Shown here: piece after piece, positions 47,237-58,073 of the stretch
Position numbering within the stretch: the first letter of the stretch is position 1
Layout: every line of letters starts with the position of its first letter
Assembly (NCBI GenBank): GCA_002633025.1
Contig: NMRB01000211.1
Coordinates: 211,284 to 275,283, forward strand
Length of the DNA stretch: 64,000 nucleotides
Source: Notospermus geniculatus
Lineage: Eukaryota; Nemertea; Pilidiophora; Heteronemertea; Lineidae
Direction of reading: 5' to 3'
Notes under the pieces: generated by a model
Seen by the model: the letters and a program-made list of their open reading frames with translations, nothing else
What the model was told of the DNA's origin: nothing
Databases searched by the model: none
Position numbers and translations under genes: made by a program

Positions 47237-47730
47237 TGAAATTAAAATGGAAATAAAGCCATCAGTAGTTGGCCCTCGGAGGGTTAATATGAATCGTCAC
47301 CCCTATTTTCATTTAGAGCTATTACGTTGCTCACAGAATGTCCAGCGAACTGGGAAATCAGGCTTAACTTGGCTGATGTAACTCACACTCACAGCCCTGC
47401 ATTGTTGAACTTGAAATTGACTTACATCATGCTAAAGAGCAGGGGTAGCCGCATAGAAACTCCGCCAGTGCTTCGACAGCCTAACGGTGTTAAAATGCAT
47501 GGAAAAATGTACAGCACAATCGGCAGATGGGCTCCGCTAGCGCTAGCGGAGTTTCTATGCGGCCACCCCAGGTGAATAGGGCAAACAGTTTAGCTGGAGA
47601 TGAGTGGTCGTATTGTCCAGCTGTGCTATGGTTTGAACGCTGACTTTGAACACGCTGTTTCCCCAATGAAGTAAGCCGTATTAACCATCGAAGAGCCAAC
47701 TACTGACCATTTTATTCCATTTTAATTCAC
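47237..47730. mobile_element. TIR element with about 53-bp ends, carrying a nested hairpin
   Basis: The left end TGAAATTAAAATGGAAATAA ... CAGTAGTTGGCC ... GAGGGTTAATA is matched in inverted form at the right, which reads GTCAGTAGTTGG... and ends CCATTTTAATTCA. A related left end (AGTAGTTGGCCC...GGGTTAAT) is at 22769-22793. The hairpin at 47442-47569 lies inside. Confidence 0.65.
47442..47569. mobile_element. Fold-back element with GGGGTAGCCGCATAG ends
   Basis: GGGGTAGCCGCATAGAAACT ... AGTTTCTATGCGGCCACCCC, with a perfect inner palindrome CTCCGCTAGCGCTAGCGGAG at about 47532-47551. Confidence 0.8.
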
Positions 47731-50700
47731 AGTTCTTGCTGCGACACACTGTAGGCCTATGTTGATACAGCTAACGGACCAATAATAACAATGTTTGATC
47801 CCCTGAGAGTTGAACGAGAACGTGACAACCAAAAAGAAACACACCATTTCTGAATCTGCACCGCCCATCACTGCTAATTAAAAAGTTCACAATCATTCAG
47901 TTCCTGCTCCACGATTCCGTCAAACTTTAAAACGTGCCTATCCTTGACTTGGCGAACTTATCGAAACTCCCGACAGCGTGACGTCTATCCCGAAAGATCA
48001 CGGGCGGCTCACAGATCAATGCGTCCACTGACCCCGACGGTAATGGGCGGAAGCTCCCCTCGCAATGATCCCTCTTGTTGTCGTGAACGAATCACGGATG
48101 TTCTAAAATATCCCCGTTGCGCTGGTTTAATGGTTATGTCCGGTTTACTCTTGAGGGAATAGTTCAGACGTCTCGTTGGTCATGAAAGCTGTCCACTGCT
48201 CAGTGAGGAGAATTTGATATGGCGGTGCGGTTGTCACGTATATCCGTCTTGAAGACGTGTTAAATGAGGGTATTTTGTTCAATGGCCAGTCGTCCGATTG
48301 TAAAGAAGATAGCGAGTTGTGGGATTGCTACTCGCAGATGATGCCAAGACCACTAAAATTCGTTTATAAAACCGTTTGACAAGATACATGAAAACATAGC
48401 AACACCTGCACCTTCGCCTTCCTAACGTCCGGCTGGATCTTTACACAGTATATCACAAGGCCCACGATAGGTTGTACTGCAGGTGAAGTATAGGCCTATG
48501 TGTAGGTATGTAATCAAATGCCCCTCTCGTGGTCCCCCTACCATCCACGACAACTCTACAGCGGAAGTTAGGAGGCAGGGCGAGTTAAGGTATTTAGGCT
48601 GTCGTGAAAAGCCAAGCAAAAATTTCATTTCGAAGCACTTCAGTCAGATTCTGTCTGGACCTGGTACAACGCGTAAAGCAAAATTTACCAGAGCCGTATC
48701 CATCCTTCATATACAACGAGCAGGTCACTTACGAGGCGATTTTTGTTGTTTTTCGGCTTGTGCCTCGTCAGTAGCATGCCATTTGCCTGGTCTAGAGTAC
48801 ACCAAACCCCAATGGTACATGACGCTGTGATTTAATCTTGAAACTTTCGCTCTCCAGGTACGGCCGTAAATTCGCCAGAGACTACTTTTAAAACCATTTG
48901 CTGTCTACCAATCAACGACAGTCGACATTTCTTGCCTTGACTTGGTGTCCATGACAGGACGTAGTCCTGCGATAGCTCTATATACTGATGATGGCTTCTC
49001 AGTCTTGTCAACACACTCAAGTACAAATATAATTTCGTGTCATTTTCGTGCAATTGTACGTTCACATCAAAGAAAAGGAGAAAAAATAATGAAAACTCAC
49101 TCTGAAAGAACCACACGCCATAACCAGAAATGAAGTTTTCTTAAAAACGTCACCGTGATTCTGTATTTGGTGAGTCGGTGACGTCTATCATGTGAACTTC
49201 TGATTTTAATAGGAAGTAGCACGTCAAAGTTTCGGAAGTTGTCTGATTTTCTTCCGTGTAAGAGATTGGAGATTAAGAGGCAAATGCTTCTAAAAGATCT
49301 CATTTTTGTCTGATGGGAGAATTTTATTAAATTGTTCACATCACTTTCGACGTCAAAAGAAATTGACATTGGTTGGCTTGAATAATAAGTTTGTTAGGGT
49401 TCTATCAATTCCTTTTATCAAAAGAAAGACGCCAAAAGTTCTTCCTCCGAGCAACTCATCAGCAAATTAACTCCCGATTTCACCAGTACGATTGAGTGAT
49501 ATCGTCATCGGTTGCGCCTGTCCTCCATAATCACGTGTTAATCTAAAACGCAGCCGATGAAAAACGTGTCAAAAGTTCGCTCTCATTCAACGAAAGAGTA
49601 ATTTTCTGCAATAATTTTGTAATCAACTCGCGCTTTTTTCATCGGTTGCTTTTCAGATATCTCGTGATTATGAACTACTGGCGCTACCGATGTCGGTGTA
49701 ACGTTTTTTAGTGTGGCCCGTGTGCCAGTATGATATTACAATAGATTGACCGAATAAGGCGAAACTTGACAATGACCGACACACAGAGAAACAGTGAGTC
49801 TGTTTCCCAGTGTGCTCCAAACAATGGTAGTCACACAGAAAAACTTTACACCTAGTGTATTTCATCCTACTGTTAATGATAAATTTTCAAAAAAGGCGTG
49901 TACGCGGTAGTTGAGCAGTATTCAAAACAGAAAACGCTTGCCTTTCAACATTTTTTGTGCTTTTAATTATAAGACATCCAGAGGGAAAGTTGGCTGCAGA
50001 GGAAAGACAACAATTTGCCCAACAAATTGTTGTTACTGTAAAATCATGTTGGAAAAGTGCTGACACTGTGGATAGATCTTTACACTTGTCTTTACACTTG
50101 GCATTGTCTGCTCTGCGCTCTTGCGAACATTCAGGATGAAATCAAACACAAGCATCAATAACTTAGAAAATATTACCGATTCCTAGCCATAACAGCGGTT
50201 CGGTATTACATCATTCTGCGACTATTTCTTTTCATCGTCTAGTTGTTCACTGGTTCTCGATGAATAAACGGCTTACCGTTGCAAACCCCCACCTGTTGAA
50301 CACAAAGATCGACTTATCACCCTCGATATTTCGCAGAGGGTGCAACGGGAGCTCATTAGTTCAGCAACGAAACCAATTGCCAGTTGTTTTTCGTCGACTA
50401 TTATATCCCTACCTACTGGCCCGACCAGATTCCATGCATCCTTAATGAGATTTCACCTTTTTTACATGCGCAGAGATCACGGGCACTCTGTCCACTTATC
50501 ATAAAATACTTCAGCACAGGTGATCTCGTTTCGGCATTTTATGCCTTCCATCCGCAAAACCGTACCACAAATGCCGGAACACGGAAATAATTTTGCGAAT
50601 TACCGCAACGGGGTAGAAGGGAGATTTCTTTGGGAAAAAACGACTTTGACAAAAAGTCTTGTTGGCTGTTGCATTTGCTGTAATCATGCATTGCACAACA

Positions 50701-51605
50701 TTCACTCTGTTCCCCACGGCTTTGAAGTTTTCGTCACGAAATTTTCAAGTCACGGGAAGGTTAGGTGACTTTCAAACGCTACTAAGTAAATCTGAGAAAA
50801 ATGAAAAATCTTGGCATACACACGATGTCAAATACATGTACAACAATGTATTAAGTACTTCAGTTGCTATTCACATTGTACTCTTAGTAAGTACTACTCC
50901 ACAACCCGTAAATGGGTACGTAAGGCGTACTACATGTAACATGTAATTACGTTTTGCAACGAACCATCGCAACCAGCTCGAGGGTTTCATTCAATCTCTG
51001 TCAGGAATTTAATTATCTTTCTATACTGGCGGCAAAAATTTTTCATAGGTAAACTCATCCTATTGCAGTTTTCAATTTAAAACATTAACTACTACAAGTG
51101 AAAAAAACTAGCTTCGAATAACTTGACACTTGGCAGTTGCAGCATATTTTATCACTCGATGAATTGTCTCGTTCGAATGAAAAAAAAAGGATCTCGACGT
51201 AATTAAAGGGAATTGGGTGTTTGCTGCGGAATGGAATCAGACGTGATCAAATGATCACAATTCTTTATTCTTACGTTAGATAACATGGCAATTATCTTAG
51301 AAGTAGTGATGGAATTACGAATTGGAGAGCGTAGCAAATGGTGGAATAGCGAGTGAAGGTTGCTCTTGTTGAAGTGGGATTAACTTTCATGTCATTCGAT
51401 ATTTTTTAAATTGTTTTTTTTCACTCAGTGTCTTTATGTGACAAACATATTCGTTTCCTCCGGCTCTGACTAAACATGTTTGAACGCTACAAGGGTGTAA
51501 CAGTTCCATATAGGCATTTCTTAAAAATCTTTTTTTCATGAAGGAATGAAAGCACTTTGATGTTGTCATTGATGATGACATTGAAAACCAAATCCCTTTT
51601 TCCAA
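47731..51605. other. Long non-coding stretch
   Basis: No transposon was recognised here and no gene is firmly supported. The minus-strand frame 48832-49116 is listed separately. Confidence 0.3.
48832..49116 (-). CDS. Possible small coding frame, unrecognised
   Basis: Minus-strand frame of 94 codons starting MWFFQSEFSLFFLLFF, with a hydrophobic segment at residues 8-16, then a protein-like polar stretch (QLHENDTKLYLYLSV, then TRLRSHHQYIELSQDYV) and a stop at 48832. A clear acceptor is missing after the pyrimidine tract. It could be a single-exon secreted peptide, part of a terminal exon, or chance. Confidence 0.22.
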   Translation of the reverse strand: MWFFQSEFSLFFLLFFDVNVQLHENDTKLYLYLSVLTRLRSHHQYIELSQDYVLSWTPSQGKKCRLSLIGRQQMVLKVVSGEFTAVPGERKFQD

Positions 51606-51830
51606 AATAGAATCTTTTTTTTCTTCATTATTTCCATCTTTACTTAGAACCTTTTTAAACCTTTTCCACCATCAGATGTTTTTGCATTACAAGTACACGT
51701 ATTTCCATCGTGCAACCATTTTTTTTCATTATTTCAACCTTAGAACCACTTATTCATTATTTCCATCATGTAACTTTTTTTCTCGTTATTTCCAGCATAG
51801 AATCTCTTCTTTTATCATTTCCTCAGTACT
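51606..51830. repeat. Degenerate TCATTATTTCCATC repeat
   Basis: The phrase TTCATTATTTCCATC recurs about six times in related forms (about 51624, 51700, 51727, 51754, 51784, 51814), separated by T-runs and TAGAACC-like words; irregular period of about 30-40 bp. Confidence 0.6.
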
Positions 51831-52030
51831 TCTGTTTATCTTCACTTGCTTATCAGAACACCTTCGATTATGTTGCAATTTATCAAGATGAAAAATGCTG
51901 CTTCCGTATTTAGGATATCTGTTATGTGGCTTTCGTTATCGTTTTTAAGGAGGTTGAAGCAAAATTGACTTTGCAACTCTAATATTCTTTATTTCATTGA
52001 AATCAATTTTGGAAAAAATTCTGTGACTAT

Positions 52031-52274
52031 GGGAGTAAGAAATAAAAGTGAAAATTAAGAAGTGGGAATTTTGGCTTTTTTGTGCGAATTTTTCAATTTC
52101 TCAAATTGGGATAGTTGAGAAATTTTCTAAAAACGATATTGACATTTTGTCTGATTTTTCGGGCGAAATTTCTCAAAATGGGAATTTTTTTACTCCAAAT
52201 TTGAGAAATTGAAAAATTCGCGCAAAAGTCCAAAATTTCCCACTTCTTATTTTCCACTTTTATTTCTTATTCCC
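52031..52274. mobile_element. MITE family M4, copy 1
   Basis: GGGAGTAAGAAATAAAAGTG at the left mirrors CACTTTTATTTCTTATTCCC. Both arms contain AGAAGTGGGAA and TCAATTTCTCAAATT. The central CATTTTGTCTGATTTTTCGG is shared with 53511-53750. Confidence 0.85.
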
Positions 52275-52343
52275 TTATAGATATACATGTACAAAAAACA
52301 GCACAAAAACGACACACAGTATACTATAAATCGGGAAGTCGTC

Positions 52344-52472
52344 TAATTTTCGACCCCAATCGCGGTCTTCCTCAGGCGCTATGTAGAAGAGATCCCAGAG
52401 GTGAATGAGGTGATCTCTGGGGTCTCTTCTACATAGCGCCTGAGAAAGACCCCGATTGGGGTCGAAAATTTA
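52344..52472. mobile_element. Long-stem hairpin element
   Basis: TAATTTTCGACCCCAATCGC ... GATTGGGGTCGAAAATTTA. The arms of about 58 bp also share TCAGGCGCTATGTAGAAGAG and its complement. The loop is only about 15 bp. Confidence 0.85.
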
Positions 52473-52497
52473 CTCCCTTATAGGATAGGATAACTAA

Positions 52498-52728
52498 CAT
52501 GTTATCCAAAGAAATCTGGACCAATTCATTATCCAAAAGAATGCCGCCGAGGTCTTGATTCTGACACCTGACCATCTCAAGATTTCCACCATCTCTGACA
52601 CGCCATCAGCATCAAAGCAGGAAATACCATGTAGAAAAAAGTCAAAGATAAGTGTGCCATGTATCGTCGAGCAAAGACTACTCAAACTCCTTACACCATT
52701 TCCTCCACACGATGAAAAAAAGAGGTGA
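52498..52728 (+). CDS. Possible terminal coding exon without ATG, unrecognised
   Basis: An open frame without in-frame ATG runs 76 codons to TGA at 52726-52728, with peptide text such as AAEVLILTPDHLKISTISD and a lysine-rich tail ending PHDEKKR. A branch-point-like TAACTAAC lies at its start (52491-52498), followed by an AG at 52511, which would be an acceptor. The opposite-strand frame (52494-52742) is rich in F, S and C and looks like the shadow. No partner exon was identified. Confidence 0.28.
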   Translation, partial: HVIQRNLDQFIIQKNAAEVLILTPDHLKISTISDTPSASKQEIPCRKKSKISVPCIVEQRLLKLLTPFPPHDEKKR

Positions 52729-53387
52729 AAAAAAGACATCAAAAGAGAGAGGAAATTGATTCTTTATTTTTTTCGCCGGAGACTAATCTCACGATATCTC
52801 TCATTCCCGCCTGGTTGTCTGGATAAATTTTTGTTGTTATCAAATGCTATGTCAAATTTCATATTTGACATCCGTGTATGAAATACGGCAAAAAATATTA
52901 TTTCCTCACCTCCGGAGACGCGAGGTGTAATAGGACCATTATCCAAGGAAAAGTGTCCATGGAACCGAATTTCCTTTTCGTAAACTGTAATAAGTGTGCT
53001 GTAGTACTAGTACATTAACCCCTTGTGTAGTAATCGAGAAATCTGCGTTTTTTACCTGCATATCTTCGTTTTTTACCTATCTTCATAATCTTCAATCTTC
53101 GGTTTATGAACACCCGATTGTTAAACTCCCTTCATAATGATACTTTCACTTTGTCGGACATGGAAAGTTTTCTCTCTTCCAGAAAACAAAATATCCTCTC
53201 GGGACCCTGGTTCCTTTTGTTTGATATTATGTTTCATGGGAAGTTATTCATCAATAATTCAGTTACAACATGAGAGGCTTTACCTATCGACCAGAATACT
53301 TCATTTCCATAGACTGAATGGCTGTTTCACTTTTCAGCGTTGTGTTCTTATGATTCCTTGAATTTACATATAAACATGTACATGTAC
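52729..53387. other. Non-coding stretch
   Basis: No supported feature. Confidence 0.35.
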
Positions 53388-53496
53388 TTCATAAAATTCA
53401 TAAAATTACTTAAGTATAAGTGTGACACTTATCCTTTGTTCAACACAAAAGACAAGTATCGCACTTTGGCTTGAGTATGTTTATGAATATGGACCC
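53388..53496. mobile_element. GGGCC hairpin, subfamily H1, copy 2 (left end decayed)
   Basis: Keeps the H1 arms (CTTAAGTATAAGTGTGACAC, then CAACACAAAAGACAAGT) and the right end TTTATGAATATGGACCC. The left GGGCC end is lost; TTCATAAAATTCATAAAAT stands there instead. Confidence 0.65.
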
Positions 53497-53510
53497 AGAA
53501 TTCGCAGTAA

Positions 53511-53750
53511 TGGAGTAAGAAATAAACGTGGAAATTTTTGCATTTTTGCGCGAAATTTTCAATTTCTTAAATTGGGATAGACTTTTTCCCATTTTGAGAA
53601 ATTCTCTTAAAATGACATGACATTTTGTCTGATTTTTCGGACGATATTTCTCAAGATGGAAAAAACTTTTACCCCAGTTTGGGAAATTGCAAAATTGGCG
53701 CAAAATGCCAAAATTTCCCACTTCTTATTTTCCACTTGTATTTCTTTCTT
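53511..53750. mobile_element. MITE family M4, copy 2
   Basis: TGGAGTAAGAAATAAACGTG ... TTTTCCACTTGTATTTCTTT. Shares the central CATTTTGTCTGATTTTTCGG with 52031-52274, in the same orientation, 1.48 kb away. Confidence 0.8.
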
Positions 53751-54702
53751 TCTTTTAGTAGAGTTTGCTAGAAATGTGTCTTTTTGAACATGTTTGTTGA
53801 GGTGTGACAGGAAACTTTTTGGTATTAAGTTGCTTGTCCGAGCGAGAAACCTCCTACATGTTCGAAATTGGGAAGTTTTACGCGTGAATACTGCGTTGAT
53901 AAAGAATCGGATATCATTACACATCAGCTGCAGGATCATTTTGTAATTCACTTCATCAACAATGAAAAAAACGTATTAATAGAGTCATTTCCTTTTATGA
54001 GTGTGGCAGTAATAGACTTGTAAAAATGCTACAACCGCGGGGTGTTAATGGATTAGAAATGAAATGGAAAAGTTGATGACAACGTCTGTTAATCTCCTGT
54101 TACCAACTTTGGAGATGAGTTTATTAGAGCCATATTGTGTTGTAAGAATCATGCCGTGCAGAAAATCATCTTGAATGGTTTTTGTCTGGTGGCTAACAAA
54201 TCATGTTATAGCATCGAGCACGACAAGACTTAAAGGTTTACGGAACTGTTTAATCATTACTAGCATAATGTCAGCGTCAGCTTCTGGTCGCAGCAACTTT
54301 ACAAAGGCTTAAAGTATCAAACGAAGGGTAGGACAACTTTTAGCATTCTGAGCTAATCGACAATACTGGAGGATATTCGTGTAATGCTGACTGAAACTTG
54401 AGCCCCCATGTTGAGGAGATACATGTTTATCATCCTCTCTTCTACATGAAACCTGTACCAGCGGAGAAAGACCCCGGAATGGAAGTCCTCAATACAAAGC
54501 CCATGCGTTGTCAATGGTTTGTCACAAGGGTTTAATCCAATAAGGGAGAGTTTTTCGCGTTGCAGACCGGCGTGAAAGAGAATGGGAGGTCCTGATGCAG
54601 GTCCAAGTTACAATACTCAGCTTTTGTAAAGTGATATTCGAATGGTCTTGGTTGTCTAGCCAAATATCCTAATCCGTCAATAAAACAGGACTTAGATTTC
54701 TG
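53751..54702. other. Non-coding stretch
   Basis: No supported feature. Confidence 0.35.
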
Positions 54703-54809
54703 AGGACCGATATTCATAAACATAAGTCAAAGTGTGATACTTATCTTGTGTGTTGAACAAAGGATAAGTGTCACACTCAGACTTAAGTAGTTTTATGAAT
54801 ATGGACCCT
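54703..54809. mobile_element. GGGCC hairpin, subfamily H1, copy 3
   Basis: AGGACCGATATTCATAAACA ... TTTTATGAATATGGACCCT with the H1 interior (GTGTTGAACAAAGGATAAGT). Termini are changed from GGGCC to GGACC. Confidence 0.8.
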
Positions 54810-54844
54810 GCGACCTAAATTCCTGCCAGTTACACTGGCGATCG

Positions 54845-55181
54845 TACACTGTTAGAAATAACAGAAGATTTTACAGAAAATCTGTGCAGCAGAGTCCCCA
54901 GGACGGTTCTGTAAAATTACAGACCTGATCTGTAAAATTACAAACTTAAATAAATGTCAACAGAGATTTGACTGGAGGCTGACCAAATTATATTTTCATA
55001 CTGCCCTCAGAAGGCATCATAATGGGATGTCTAATGGAGTCCAACCAATACAGGAAAACATGAATCATACCATAAAAAAATTATGTAAATTTACAGAAAG
55101 TGCTGGGGACTCTGCTGCAGGGAATTTCTGTAAAATTACTGCAGAATTACTACTGTAAATTTAATAATTTCTAACAGTGTA
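54845..55181. mobile_element. TIR element with ACACTGTTAGAAAT ends
   Basis: TACACTGTTAGAAAT at the left and ATTTCTAACAGTGTA at the right, 337 bp. Both sub-terminal regions contain TTCTGTAAAATTAC and GCAGAGTCCCCA or its complement. No coding frame. Confidence 0.75.
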
Positions 55182-55818
55182 AGTGTTACTGGCTGCCCGA
55201 GAACCCATGTTGCTGTTGGAAAGGAGCTGTTGCGAAGGCATAAAATCTTAGGCCGAAGAATACCACTTGACCTTCTCATATCAGCGGCATTAAGTGACAT
55301 TACATGCGATGTTAAGCGATCAGAATTCAGTTCTGTGAAGAGGATCTGAAGAATCCAATAAATTGATGTCGAGCATCATGTGCTATTTGCCCATCGGCAA
55401 TTAGTTTGCTACTGGTGTCATCGACGGCAAATTTCTCTTGAAACAGCGAACGATATTGCAACAACTTCTTCTCCCTCGGCACTCCTTTCAAACATTTACT
55501 ATGCCCGCGTTTTGGTGTTTGATCAGGCACCGTTTCTTTTTGCTCCGTTGTCAGATGAAAGCAATGCACTTTGACATCATCTGGGAGTTTCTGGCTCTCA
55601 ACAGTCGAATAAAAAAAAAAGAATATCACGTCATTTCTAATGCAGTGTCACGCTCCATCAGAAGTAAATCAGAGATCATCGTTGACGCCTATCTTATCCC
55701 ACATACGATACGTGCAGTCTGGTATCATAAATTAACTGGACAGGACCCCTAATGGCGGTTTGTGACATAATAGGCAAGGCAGTCTTGGTACGACCAGTCA
55801 GTCATCGCCAGTAATTCA
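55182..55818. other. No supported gene
   Basis: Overlapping open frames on both strands (55327-55752) lack splice signals and recognisable domains. Confidence 0.3.
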
Positions 55819-55956
55819 GGGGCCATATTCCTGAAGCCTTCGCAACTTTGTGTGCGCGCAAATCTATTGTAAGGCAGTCAGTGAACAATAGGGCATTTGC
55901 AGAAAACAATAGACTTGCTGCACGCAAAGTTGCAAAGGCTTCGTGAATGTGGCCCC
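55819..55956. mobile_element. GGGCC-type fold-back element
   Basis: GGGGCCATATTCCTGAAGCC ... GGCTTCGTGAATGTGGCCCC. The inner arms carry GCAACTTTGTGTGC / GCACGCAAAGTTGC and CTATTG / CAATAG. Confidence 0.8.
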
Positions 55957-57516
55957 AGATACCTTATATCCTTTAGCGACAGTTGGTTTTTGACACTTTT
56001 CTGCTGTCTTCACATTCCAGCCTGATCTGACGAACTTGTGGATGTTCGAAATGGTTTCTGGTTGAAACCGATAATGTCATATCAGTTGTTCACCGTCACT
56101 CGAGACCAAACTCTGATCGCCCTGAGTAAAACTCTTGAAGAAGCAGGAGCAACGACAACTCGATTCTTCGTATTAGCCATTAACCATCGAGCCACCGAGA
56201 AGCATCAACTGATCATTCGATCTTTTTTCACAGCAGACTATTTGCCGATTGTGATATTACGACACCTGTGGTATCAGCGACTTTGTCAACGCAGTATGGA
56301 GGCACCATTTCAGGTGGAGTTGCCTCGCACACGTTGGCTGTGTATGAGGAAATCAGTCGTGGAAAATGTTGCCAGTATTTGTGTCATTTGGTCTTAGCAT
56401 AAGTGCCAGAGAAGCAGCAATGGTGGCCTGCCCATTGAGAGTCAATAAGATACGAAAACTCTCTTTGAGAAAAGTTCCTTCACACTTGTTTCGTTCTTGA
56501 TATGTTTGACAAAAAGGCGGGATACGTCATTTGGAAGACATCCACGTGTGGTTTATTGATGGCGTGTTTTAGACTGATAGCTAGCGACCTCGGTCCGAAG
56601 ATAAGAAACATCCGGCCGTTCGTCACGGCCCGGATGGGATCGGTCATACATCAGCTGAGGGTATAAATGACGAACGTCGACGAGTTAATCAATCGACAGT
56701 TTCAATGGTTGGATTTCGATACCGCAATGGCCGGAGATTTCAGCGACCTTTCTGAGAATTAATGATGCTGACGTCAAGGTTTGACCTTTTCTGGCAGGCT
56801 GTCAGGCTAGCATGGTCAGTGCGTGTTTGGAATTTAAATCAGCAGTTGTTGAGAGATTTGGTGGCTATCTTCATAGCAGAGCCAATAACATAGACGATTT
56901 TGAGGAAATAGCCGTCCTATTGTCATTGGTGTTTGTTTTTGCTTTTATGCAAACACGTGCACTGCTGGCAAAGTTCTATCTCCAAAACTTAGCCAAAATA
57001 TTCACACCAATTGCCTGGTACTTGCAGTCCCTGTCCGTGAAAGTGAAATCCGCATTCAGGTCCAGAATTGTTATTTGAGAGAAATTAGGCCGTAAATATT
57101 TGTAAACAAACGGGTGCCATTTTCCTCGAAACAGTCTGTAGTATTGACCACCGGAAGGAGACAGTCTGGACATGCGCACGAGGTTGGTTTGGTGGCAAAA
57201 TATTCTTCTCTCCATCCTGTATTTGAATTCCTCTCCGCCATCAGAATTCAGTACCGACAAAGCGTTTCCACAATGGCCGGGTTCTCCATTTTGTCACATG
57301 ATGACTCCATTTGGGCACATGATGACTTATAGAGCAGACGTGACACCTATAGAGGCTCATTGTTCGAGAGATGAGGTTCACCAAGCACGGCCAATCAGAC
57401 CTTGAATCGTCATGAATAATAGGTGGCATCTGTGTACTATAAGTTCAAAGCCACGCATATTCTCGCGTGGTCTGCTTCAACGTGGATAACCCCATTGCTA
57501 CTAAACATCTTTTCTG
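55957..57516. other. Non-coding stretch, possible promoter inside
   Basis: Holds the TATA-like site at 56662 and a CRE-like TGACGTCA at about 56770. No supported exon. Confidence 0.3.
56662..56669 (+). promoter_or_regulatory. TATA-box-like site
   Basis: GAGGGTATAAATGACGAACG, with an initiator-like GACAGTTTCA about 32 bp downstream (56696-56705) and an E-box-like CCACGTG about 120 bp upstream (56540-56546). The arrangement suits a Pol II core promoter. The first ATG after it (56704) opens only 16 codons. Confidence 0.3.
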
Positions 57517-57580
57517 TCAGATTGGCGCAGTGGACACACCGACGTCTCTCACCACTGAGGTTCCGGGTTCGACCGCCTGT
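57517..57580 (+). mobile_element. tRNA-Glu-like SINE head
   Basis: A box TTGGCGCAGTGG at 57522-57533, anticodon-arm-like GTCTCTCACCAC (CTC in the loop), and B box GGGTTCGACC at 57565-57574, 43 bases after the A box, as in a tRNA. The T-stem and acceptor stem no longer pair, so this is a SINE or tRNA pseudogene rather than a working tRNA. Confidence 0.55.
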
Positions 57581-57620
57581 CGAACCCATTCTTCGTGTGA
57601 TTGTTGGAGAGGGAAATTAT

Positions 57621-58073
57621 AGTTGCGCTTCCACTACAAAAAAAAGCCGCTCTTGTTCTGCTTCCATTACAGAATTGCCGGGTTTAATAAGTCCGGTTCT
57701 ATTAAGTGCGGATCTATTTAGTTTGGATAGGTCATGCACAGTCGCAAGCGACCGTGGAGCCACCTGTAGCCGAGCATAATACTACAAATAGATCCGGTGT
57801 TATTGCCATTCCACTACAAAATTTATCCGCATCTAGATTCGGAGTATGATCGGCTATGCTATCCGAACTAAATAGATCCGCACTTAACCCGGCAATTCTG
57901 TAATGGAAGCAGAATAAGAGCGGACAAATACCGGCTTTTTTGTAGTGGAAGCGCAACTCGAACTAAATAGATCCGCACTTAATAGAACCAGACTTATTAA
58001 ACACGGCTATTCTGTAATGGAAGCAGAATAAGAGCGGACAAATACCGGCTTTTTTTGTAGTGGAAGCGCAACT
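57621..58073. mobile_element. Fold-back element with a duplicated right arm
   Basis: The left arm AGTTGCGCTTCCACTACAAA ... GTGCGGATCTATTTAGTTTG is mirrored twice: at about 57866-57958 and again at 57959-58073, each ending GTAGTGGAAGCGCAACT. The outer right arm matches the left arm better; the inner one lacks about 18 bp around the TAGAACC segment. Confidence 0.8.

Noticed and set aside
46843-47239. Competing open frames on both strands
   Set aside because: Both directions look mildly protein-like but neither has convincing acceptor and donor sites; cannot decide, so not annotated.
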